A stretch of DNA of 64,000 bases. Source: Pseudochrobactrum kiredjianiae. GTDB lineage: Bacteria; Pseudomonadota; Alphaproteobacteria; Rhizobiales; Rhizobiaceae. The notes under the pieces were generated by a model. The model had not been told where the DNA came from. It made no database searches and was given only the letters and a program-made list of their open reading frames with translations. Below, piece after piece: positions 57,634 through 64,000 of this stretch (the first letter of the stretch is position 1; each line of letters starts with the position of its first letter). The stretch covers positions 248,001 through 312,000 of the forward strand of contig NZ_JAUCBM010000004.1 of NCBI RefSeq assembly GCF_030362795.1, in the 5' to 3' direction. Made by a program: the position numbers and the translations under genes.

Positions 57634-57640
57634 TTATGCT
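57536..57640. repeat. Dispersed intergenic repeat, family C, copy 3 (overlaps ribE end)
   Basis: On the minus strand: hairpin AGCATAAGTCC...AAATTATGCTGT, then GTTAGAGCGACCTTGTGTAG and GGGCGAACGGCGCTTTAA. It is the same two-part structure as at 32607. Its first bases include the ribE stop codon (57634-57636) and last codons, so the element forms the 3' end of the gene. Confidence 0.78.
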
Positions 57641-58242
57641 TTAAACTGCGCCAGACGCGCGGCATAACGCGCGAGCTGATCAATTTCGACATTGATTTTA
57701 TCGCCGACCTGACGGGATCCCCATGTGGTTACTTCCAGCGAATGACGGATCAGCAGCACGTCGAATTCATTGCCATCAACGCCATTCACAGTCAGCGATG
57801 TGCCATCCAGCGCCACAGAACCCTTCTGGGCAATGAAAGGTGCCAATGTTTCAGGCGCGCGAATGGTGAAACGAACCGCCTCACCTTCCGCCTGAATTTT
57901 GATAATTTCCGCCATCGCATCGACATGACCGGAAACCAGATGGCCGCCCATCTCATCTCCGAGCTTCAGCGAGCGTTCCAGATTGATTTTACGGCCGGAC
58001 TTCCATTCGCTGATTGTGGTCAGACGCAGGGCTTCTTCCCATGCTTCCACTTCAAACCAGCGGGCATTGCTTTCAAGATCAGGCAAGCGCGTCACGGTCA
58101 GACAAACACCGGAGCAGGCAATAGAGGCACCGATCTCAATAGTTTTCGGGTCATAGGCTGTATCAATACGCAACAGCACACCTTCATCCAGGACTTTAAC
58201 GTCCGAGACTTCGCCGATATCAGTCACAATACCTGTAAACAT
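57634..58242 (-). CDS. ribE: Riboflavin synthase, alpha subunit type
   Basis: Final riboflavin step: converts two lumazine molecules to riboflavin. Two similar barrel halves are seen; the start MFTGIVTDIGEV is diagnostic, and the second half repeats as TLAPFIAQKGSVALDGTSLTVNGV. 202 residues. It follows ribD by 66 bases. The stop lies in a dispersed repeat, so its last residues (AQFKA) may differ from relatives. Confidence 0.96.
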   Translation of the reverse strand: MFTGIVTDIGEVSDVKVLDEGVLLRIDTAYDPKTIEIGASIACSGVCLTVTRLPDLESNARWFEVEAWEEALRLTTISEWKSGRKINLERSLKLGDEMGGHLVSGHVDAMAEIIKIQAEGEAVRFTIRAPETLAPFIAQKGSVALDGTSLTVNGVDGNEFDVLLIRHSLEVTTWGSRQVGDKINVEIDQLARYAARLAQFKA

Positions 58243-58308
58243 CCGTCATTCTCCGATTATTACAATGCAGCAGCACTGTGGTCAGCCGCAATGCATTCAT
58301 GCCAATCT

Positions 58309-59481
58309 TTATTTACGTTTATATTCACACAGACGGTCAGACGCAAAATGGCTCTCGCCGGTTTTGACAAAGTCCGCATCAATAAACGCCTGCAAGCCTT
58401 CAACAGCCAGAGCCTGTCCGTCACCATTGGAGAGGATCGGATTTGGCCCGTCAAACATCATCAGCTTGTCGACCAGACTATGCGCCAGAAAAGCCTGCGC
58501 AACCACCGCACCGCCCTCGACCATCAGGGTTGCGATGCCCTGTGCAGCCAAATCATCCAGCAATTCCGGCAGCGCGATTTTCTCATCTTCGCACTCGGTT
58601 GCGAGAATACGGCAACCGGCTTCAATCAATTGCTGACGTTTAACCGGATCAGCATCATTGCGGGCGGCAATCCACAATGGCACCTGACGTGCAGACCGCA
58701 CCAACTTCGAGGTCAGCGGCGTACGCAATTCGCTATCAAGGATAACGCGGATCGGTGAACGATCCTGCAAGCCCGGCAAGCGGACATTGAGAATTGGATC
58801 ATCGGCAATCACTGTGCCGACGCCAATCATGATTGCATCGGTCTGTGCGCGGCGCATATGCACCTGCGCTATACTCACGGCACCGGTAATGGCGATCTGG
58901 CCACGTCCGACACAGCCGACATAACCATCCACCGACAGAGCCAGCTTCAGCAAAACTTCAGGACGTTTGCGGAAAGAGCGCGACAGATAACCGGCCAGCT
59001 CATCATCGCCCTGCTCACGGCAGACATCGGTGACAACTTCCAGACCTGCATCGCGCAAAATCTGATAGCCCCGCCCTGCAACACGCGGATCAGGATCGCT
59101 GCTGGACGCAACAACACGCTTGATACCTGCGGTGACCAGCGCACTGGCACAAGGCGGCGTATGACCATGATGGGCACAAGGTTCCAGCGTGACATAGGCT
59201 GTAGCGCCTTTTGCCAGCTCGCCCGCTTCAGCAATTGCCTGCGTTTCCGCATGCGGACGACCACCTTCCGCGGTAACACCACGACCGACAATCACCGGCC
59301 CAAAGCCGTTATCCGCCACAATCAGCGTCGCCACAGAAGGATTGGTTCCCGTAATACCAAGATGGCGGCGTGAATAGCGGATTGCAGCCGCCATAAAGCG
59401 CTTATCCAGCTCCGAGGCAATTCCTTCGCCAGAATGGATCTGATGGTTCTGGCGAGCTGTCGCGTTCTGAGGTTCATTCAT
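58309..59481 (-). CDS. ribD: Bifunctional pyrimidine deaminase/reductase of riboflavin synthesis
   Basis: Two early steps of riboflavin synthesis. The deaminase domain (to about residue 150) has the zinc motif HAETQAI and EPCAHHGHTPPC. The reductase domain has VLLKLALSVDGYVG, MIGVGTVIADDPILNVR and ATLMVEGGAVVAQAFL. The start is set at ATG 59481 (MNEPQNATA, 390 residues); an ATG at 59526 and one at 59559 are open but atypical. Confidence 0.94.
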   Translation of the reverse strand: MNEPQNATARQNHQIHSGEGIASELDKRFMAAAIRYSRRHLGITGTNPSVATLIVADNGFGPVIVGRGVTAEGGRPHAETQAIAEAGELAKGATAYVTLEPCAHHGHTPPCASALVTAGIKRVVASSSDPDPRVAGRGYQILRDAGLEVVTDVCREQGDDELAGYLSRSFRKRPEVLLKLALSVDGYVGCVGRGQIAITGAVSIAQVHMRRAQTDAIMIGVGTVIADDPILNVRLPGLQDRSPIRVILDSELRTPLTSKLVRSARQVPLWIAARNDADPVKRQQLIEAGCRILATECEDEKIALPELLDDLAAQGIATLMVEGGAVVAQAFLAHSLVDKLMMFDGPNPILSNGDGQALAVEGLQAFIDADFVKTGESHFASDRLCEYKRK

Positions 59482-59706
59482 ATGCCAAATTCCAGTACGG
59501 AGTGTTTTATGTCTGTCCGGTTTCATCAGGATAAACGCAAAACCTATATATTTTAACAATCATCTGATCTGAAAAAACTGACGTCATTTCAGCAAACAGT
59601 CTGTTCAATGAGGCACTACGTTCGGCTTGATCGGTCTGATGCCTCAGAGTTTCATTCAAAGCAGGAAACCTGCAAAATCCCAACGGCGACTTATGCCGCC
59701 TGAACT

Positions 59707-60189
59707 TTAATCATCTGTATCAGGAGATACCGGAGTTTCCATCTGTCCCAGCTCATCAATGACATTATGGAAATCTTTGGCAACACTGAAATTGCGATAT
59801 ACGGAAGCAAAGCGGATATAGGCAATATCATCGACGCCTTTCAACGCCTCCATCGCCAGCCGGCCGATTTCCTCTGACGGAATCTCAACCTCGCCGGAGC
59901 TTTCCAGTTGTCGGACGATTCCCGATACTGCCCGCTCCACGCGATCACTATCAACCTCGCGTTTGCGAAGCGCCACTTGTATCGAGTGCATCAGCTTATC
60001 ACGGTCAAACACCACGCGGCGGCCGCTTTTCTTAACCACCATCAATTCGCGCAATTGCACGCGCTCAAAAGTAGTGAACCGGCCAGCACAATCCGGACAG
60101 ACGCGACGTCTGCGGATAACCGCTCCATCCTCTGCCGGACGGGAATCCTTAACCTGCGTATCTTCGGACTGGCAAAACGGGCAGCGCAT
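59707..60189 (-). CDS. nrdR: Transcriptional repressor NrdR
   Basis: Zinc-ribbon and ATP-cone repressor of ribonucleotide reductase genes. The ribbon is [18 protein letters not shown] with CPDC completing it; the ATP-cone starts [17 protein letters not shown]. 160 residues. It sits between glyA and ribD, the usual place in rhizobia. Its likely target nrdHIEF is in this same window, with a candidate box pair at 11628-11676. Confidence 0.97.
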   Translation of the reverse strand: MRCPFCQSEDTQVKDSRPAEDGAVIRRRRVCPDCAGRFTTFERVQLRELMVVKKSGRRVVFDRDKLMHSIQVALRKREVDSDRVERAVSGIVRQLESSGEVEIPSEEIGRLAMEALKGVDDIAYIRFASVYRNFSVAKDFHNVIDELGQMETPVSPDTDD

Positions 60190-60316
60190 GGTGAAACTCT
60201 CAACCTTCTGCCTCGCTCACAGCGCGGCAGCCGCTCCGTCTGTTTTTCAGCCGGAAACGACGATAAATTACTCAGATCAAAATTATCTAAAGCAGATGGA
60301 ACCTTTTGTCATCAGC

Positions 60317-60358
60317 TAGAACATTCTCCTTTCAATTGTATCATTGAAACATGCTCTA
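60317..60358. repeat. Head hairpin of family A between glyA and nrdR
   Basis: TAGAACATTCTCCTTTCAAT (60317-60336) pairs imperfectly with ATTGAAACATGCTCTA (60343-60358). The ends match the TAGAGCAT...ATGCTCTA heads of other copies; no tail is seen. Confidence 0.55.
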
Positions 60359-60383
60359 TTGTGGACAATCCCATCCAAAAAAA

Positions 60384-60415
60384 ACGCCGCGTAACACGAA
60401 TGTGATACGCGGCGT
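60384..60415 (-). terminator. Terminator after glyA
   Basis: ACGCCGCGTA (60384-60393) pairs with TACGCGGCGT (60406-60415). On the minus strand a run of T follows. It is 28 bases beyond the glyA stop. Confidence 0.92.
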
Positions 60416-60443
60416 CATTTTTTACAATATCCGCAAAGCAAGC

Positions 60444-61751
60444 TTAGCCCTGATAGCCATACATCGGGAAGTTTGCTGTCAGCTCAATAACCTTCTTCTG
60501 AACGGCAGCTTCAACAGCAGCATTGCCTTCATCAGAATTGGCTGTTTTCAGACCATCGAGCACTTCGGTAATCATATCGCCGATCTGTTCGAATTCCTTG
60601 ATGCCGAAGCCACGGGTTGTACCTGCCGGTGTGCCGAGACGGATACCGGAGGTTACAAAAGGCTTTTCAGGATCAAACGGAATACCGTTTTTATTTGTCG
60701 TGATATTGGCACGGCCTAACGCTGCTTCAGCGCGCTTACCGGTTGCATTTTTCGGACGCAGATCAACCAGCATCAAGTGGTTGTCGGTACCGCCGGAAAC
60801 GATATCAAGACCGTTCTTCTTCAGGTTCTCTGCGAGAGCTTTGGCATTCGCCACAACATTCTGAGCATAGAGCTTGAATTCAGGCTGCAGCGCTTCTGCC
60901 AGTGCAACCGCTTTACCGGCGATAACATGCATCAGCGGGCCGCCCTGAAGACCAGGGAAGACAGCCGAGTTGAACTTCTTGGCCAGATCACCATCATTGG
61001 TCAGGATCATACCACCGCGCGGACCGCGCAGGGATTTGTGCGTGGTAGTGGTGCAAACATGCGCATGCGGCACTGGTGACGGATGAACACCGGCAGCAAC
61101 CAAACCAGCAATGTGCGCCATATCAACCATCAGATAAGCACCGACTTCATCGGCGATCTCACGGAAGCGCTTCCAGTCCCAGATGCGGGAATAAGCAGTA
61201 CCGCCGGCCAGAATCAGCTTCGGTTTTGTTTCACGGGCAAGGCGTGCCACTTCGTCCATATCCAGCAGGTGATCGTCTTCACGCACACCATAGGATACAA
61301 CATTGAACCATTTACCGGACATATTGACCGGAGAACCGTGTGTCAGGTGACCACCGGAATTCAGATCCAGACCCATGAATGTATCGCCCGGCTGCAACAG
61401 CGCGAGGAAGACTGCCTGGTTCATCTGGCTGCCGGAGTTAGGCTGCACGTTAACGAACTCTGCACCGAAAAGCTTTTTCGCACGTTCAATCGCCAGTTCT
61501 TCGACGATATCCACATACTGGCAACCGCCGTAATAACGCTTGCCCGGATAACCTTCGGCATATTTGTTCGTGAGGATTGAACCCTGAGCTTCAAGCACTG
61601 CGCGGGAAACGATGTTTTCCGATGCAATCAGCTCGATTTCGTGACGCTGACGGCCAAGCTCCTTGCGGATTGCGCCGAAAATATCAGCATCCGCTTCTTC
61701 AAGACCCTTATTAAAGAATGCTTCGAGAGAAGCACTGTTCGCCTGCGACAT
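60444..61751 (-). CDS. glyA: Serine hydroxymethyltransferase
   Basis: PLP enzyme interconverting serine and glycine and charging tetrahydrofolate with one carbon. The PLP lysine is K239 in [14 protein letters not shown]. Other stretches are [20 protein letters not shown] and [11 protein letters not shown]-type ([17 protein letters not shown]). 435 residues, full length. A dispersed repeat lies in its upstream region. Confidence 0.97.
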   Translation of the reverse strand: MSQANSASLEAFFNKGLEEADADIFGAIRKELGRQRHEIELIASENIVSRAVLEAQGSILTNKYAEGYPGKRYYGGCQYVDIVEELAIERAKKLFGAEFVNVQPNSGSQMNQAVFLALLQPGDTFMGLDLNSGGHLTHGSPVNMSGKWFNVVSYGVREDDHLLDMDEVARLARETKPKLILAGGTAYSRIWDWKRFREIADEVGAYLMVDMAHIAGLVAAGVHPSPVPHAHVCTTTTHKSLRGPRGGMILTNDGDLAKKFNSAVFPGLQGGPLMHVIAGKAVALAEALQPEFKLYAQNVVANAKALAENLKKNGLDIVSGGTDNHLMLVDLRPKNATGKRAEAALGRANITTNKNGIPFDPEKPFVTSGIRLGTPAGTTRGFGIKEFEQIGDMITEVLDGLKTANSDEGNAAVEAAVQKKVIELTANFPMYGYQG

Positions 61752-61835
61752 ATCCTATTCCTTCCGGTTCCCAGTCAATTTCCCAGTCAAAAGTCAATCA
61801 GACACCATTCCCGCCGCCTGTTTGCGACGATCATG

Positions 61836-61904
61836 GAATTCCTCGCTATTTGTTTTTGACGCGTATCTTATCCGAAAACCGGTTCCCACTTTTCGGGATA
61901 CGCT
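61836..61904. repeat. Dispersed repeat family A, copy upstream of glyA
   Basis: GCGTATCTTATCCGAAAACC (61861-61880) continues GGTTCCCACTTTTCGGGATACGCT. The tail forms a long imperfect hairpin through GCGTATC/GATACGC. Close match to the copy at 55703 and partial match to that at 1791. Confidence 0.75.
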
Positions 61905-62087
61905 CAATGCCAGTCCGCATATCAAAATGCAGAACAAAAAGCACGTAAATTCAATGTAGCTTGCGGCTTAGCGCATTCCCATATCGGGTGGCAATATCAC
62001 ACTTGTCATGTTGGCTCCATGGCCAGCAGGCGATATGTCATGACGCAAAACGGTCAAAGTCCGATTTATATCGTTTAAGATACAGAA

Positions 62088-62107
62088 AAGCCGCCCAAAG
62101 GCGGCTT
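62088..62107 (-). terminator. Terminator downstream of the L,D-transpeptidase gene
   Basis: AAGCCGCC (62088-62095), loop CAAA, GGCGGCTT (62100-62107), followed on the minus strand by TTTTC. It lies about 100 bases beyond the stop. Confidence 0.7.
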
Positions 62108-62134
62108 CTTCAATAAACGATCTTTTGCACAGAA

Positions 62135-62179
62135 GGCAGTTTTGGTTGCAAACCGGCTGCAATCTTTTTCAAAACTGCC
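62135..62179 (-). other. Second stem-loop after the L,D-transpeptidase gene
   Basis: GGCAGTTTTG (62135-62144) pairs with CAAAACTGCC (62170-62179), with an inner TTGCA/TGCAA pairing. Together with the next hairpin it makes a double structure at the end of the mRNA. Confidence 0.55.
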
Positions 62180-62210
62180 CTGCTGTTTTTGTGTCTCGAG
62201 ACTAAAATTC

Positions 62211-63518
62211 TCAGATCACAGTGCCGATAGCCAGTTCCGAAGCGCCGTCCATCTTGTAAATATCATCGCGGAACTGCGGAATACCGTCACCGGTTGACCA
62301 TGCTGAGATATAAACAAAATACAGCGGCACAGGATCAGCAAGCTGAATCGGATTGTTCTGACCGCTCTTGATTGTTTCCTCAATGCTATCGCGCGACCAG
62401 CCATTGGTGTTCTTCAACAGCCACACATCCAGATCGCGGATATTCTGCACACGGATACAACCGGATGAGTCAAAACGCATCAGATTGTTGAATGTGCCCT
62501 TTTGCGGCGTGTCATGCATATAAACAGCATGGGCATTGTGGAAATTGATCTTGGTCGATGCCATCGCATTGATTTTGCCCGGATCCTGACGGAACATCAG
62601 CTTCACAGCATCTTCCGTATTCCAGTCAACGGTTTCCGGCGGAACTTCCTGTCCCTGACCATTGTAAAGACGGATTTTGTTCTTGGTCAGATATTGCGGG
62701 TCTTTACGCATCAAAGGAATGATGTCTTTGCGGATAATCGACTTTGGTGCTGTCCAATACGGATTGAGGATCACTTCATGGATTTTCGATGTCAGGATCG
62801 GAGTCTGACGGTCAATCTTACCAACAACGGCTGTATGGCGCTGCACAACGCGGCCGTTTTCAATAGCTTCAATCTGTGCTGCCGGAATATTGACCATCAC
62901 AAAACGGGTCTGATCCACATTGGCCAATGAGCCAAGACGTTGCAGATTGGTATTCAGCTGACCAAGACGCACATCGGCGCTGACATTGAGCGCCTTATAG
63001 GTCATGTCGCCCATAACACCATCGGCAGGCAAACCATGACGCGCCTGAAAACGCTTCACGGCAGCATCAACATAAGTATCAAAGGAGGTAGAAGAACCAA
63101 TACCCTCCGGCAGATCACCGGAGATCATCAGACGCTGGCGCAAAATCGGCACAACCTGACTTTTCATGCCCAGACGCAGGCGCTCATTGCCCGGCACTAT
63201 CGGCCAGCCGCCATTGGCAACAATCATATTATACTGATTGATTGCCGCGCTGATATAATTCAGCGTCTGCGGGCTCATGATTGGCTGGTTGGTGGCAATT
63301 GCTTTGGCACCACCGGTACCGCGCGCATCAAATGTATCGCTCCAGTTACCGCGACGACCGGATGACAGCACATCATTCAGACCCACAGCCTGAGCAAATG
63401 CAGCGGAAGAAACCGCAGGCACCGACAAAGCAGCCAGTCCCAGACCGGCAGCGCCGCGCAAAAACAAACGGCGATCAAGCGCCTTAACTGTTTTTCCGTC
63501 TTTTACACTATGCTTCAT
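62211..63518 (-). CDS. L,D-transpeptidase (YkuD/LdtD-like) with Tat signal
   Basis: Peptidoglycan cross-linking enzyme, 435 residues from ATG 63518. A twin-arginine signal (DRRLFLRGAAGLG, arginines 16-17) suggests folded export. A peptidoglycan-binding domain lies near 140-178 (VKRFQARHGLPADGVMGDMTY). The YkuD domain has H335 (YMHDTPQKG) and the nucleophile C354 (RFDSSGCIRVQN). The ribosome site is GAGGAT. It makes 3-3 cross-links or attaches proteins; which is not predictable. Confidence 0.92.
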   Translation of the reverse strand: MKHSVKDGKTVKALDRRLFLRGAAGLGLAALSVPAVSSAAFAQAVGLNDVLSSGRRGNWSDTFDARGTGGAKAIATNQPIMSPQTLNYISAAINQYNMIVANGGWPIVPGNERLRLGMKSQVVPILRQRLMISGDLPEGIGSSTSFDTYVDAAVKRFQARHGLPADGVMGDMTYKALNVSADVRLGQLNTNLQRLGSLANVDQTRFVMVNIPAAQIEAIENGRVVQRHTAVVGKIDRQTPILTSKIHEVILNPYWTAPKSIIRKDIIPLMRKDPQYLTKNKIRLYNGQGQEVPPETVDWNTEDAVKLMFRQDPGKINAMASTKINFHNAHAVYMHDTPQKGTFNNLMRFDSSGCIRVQNIRDLDVWLLKNTNGWSRDSIEETIKSGQNNPIQLADPVPLYFVYISAWSTGDGIPQFRDDIYKMDGASELAIGTVI

Positions 63519-63867
63519 TTTATCATCCTCACTCCGCAGCAACAAAGTTTGCCCACCGGAATTCACATCGCAAGACTGTGCGACACAGGCCGTATCAACA
63601 GAAAAGCTATTTAGCTTTCCCTGCTCACATTTCAACTCTGAAACAATAATCAACCTGAATAGCAGTGTAACTGATCAAACTCACATCAGTTGCCTATAGG
63701 CAAACATCCTGCCGGACTTAACCGCTATAAACAGTTTTGTGGCTTAAACATGTCTGCGAGCATTCCGGCAAGCTCTTATCATTATAAGGAGCTAAAAATG
63801 ACTATCATAAATATGCTTAATTCGGAATTGTGGCGATTCAGCAACGATAAAGGCTAAAGCATGTCTG
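63519..63867. other. Promoter-side gap of the L,D-transpeptidase gene
   Basis: No gene recognised. It should hold the leftward promoter of the transpeptidase gene; no clear boxes are seen. Confidence 0.4.
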
Positions 63868-63961
63868 GCTCAAATGTATTCATTTGAGCTACCGCGAACA
63901 TGCGATAATTAAAAAAATCTAGAGCGAGCGCAGTGGGTACGATTAAACGCAACACGCTCTA
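63868..63961. repeat. Dispersed intergenic repeat, family B, copy 2
   Basis: Hairpin GCTCAAATG/CATTTGAGC (63868-63889), then GAACATGCGATAA, then AGAGCGAGCGCAGTGGGTAC (63921-63940) and GCTCTA at 63956-63961. Same order of parts as the reverse complement of the copy at 11252-11338, with a different hairpin sequence. Confidence 0.7.
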
Positions 63962-64000
63962 GCCATTCGTGGCGTTTTATACGGCACTGGCTTTGACGAG

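Overview
The window is chromosomal DNA from an alphaproteobacterium of the Hyphomicrobiales (Rhizobiales), most likely the Brucellaceae/Bartonellaceae neighbourhood. The basis is the gene order (nuo operon; rplM-rpsI-argC; YceD-plsX-fabH-ihfA-merR; glyA-nrdR-ribD-ribE-ribH-nusB), the protein sequences, and the dispersed 'TTAGAGC...GCTCTAA' intergenic repeats. Base composition looks close to 50% GC by eye, lower than Brucella itself, so a relative such as Pseudochrobactrum is a reasonable but unproven guess.

Layout. 1-9.3 kb: respiratory complex I operon, minus strand, nuoA-B-C-[GFA-family gene]-D-E-F-G-H-I, with the first bases of nuoJ at the left edge; the gaps around nuoG carry hairpins and repeats. 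9.3-12.8 kb: gene-poor, with two tRNA-Asp (minus), two tRNA-Val (plus), a dispersed repeat, a candidate NrdR-box promoter, and a tandem array of five small hairpins just before nrdH. 12.8-17.2 kb: class Ib ribonucleotide reductase nrdH-I-E-F with unusually long internal gaps. 17.4-19.3 kb: two orphan Flp pilins and a cytochrome P450. 19.3-21.5 kb: cupin, metY and a CoA-binding protein. 21.9-26.7 kb: rplM-rpsI, small enzymes, an e(P4)-type acid phosphatase lipoprotein, argC and an APH-family kinase. 26.7-29.4 kb: ctaA, DUF2842 and a CelD-like acetyltransferase. 29.5-37 kb: an exopolysaccharide locus (chain-length/kinase-like protein, export lipoprotein, glycosyltransferase, initiating sugar transferase, ligase/polymerase). 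37-43.2 kb: a looser region of small membrane and periplasmic proteins, a phosphoethanolamine transferase, a CatB-like acetyltransferase and tRNA-Pro. 43.5-46.9 kb: an EmrAB-type efflux pump with its MarR regulator. 47-64 kb: core genes (merR, ihfA, fabH, plsX, YceD, cytochrome bc1 chaperone, bamE-like, hppA, nusB, ribH/E/D, nrdR, glyA, L,D-transpeptidase).

Connections. NrdR (about 60 kb) is the expected repressor of nrdHIEF (about 12.8-17.1 kb), and a fair NrdR-box pair lies about 1.1 kb upstream of nrdH, implying a long untranslated leader that ends in the hairpin array. CtaA, the bc1 chaperone, complex I and the H+-pyrophosphatase belong to membrane energetics. FabH and PlsX start fatty-acid and phospholipid synthesis. 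The polysaccharide genes, EptA, BamE and the L,D-transpeptidase build the envelope.

The least explained parts are the hairpin array and long nrd leader, the hairpins that fuse into the 3' ends of both tRNA-Asp genes, the GFA gene inside the nuo operon, and at least three families of short repeats, one copy of which splits a terminator.
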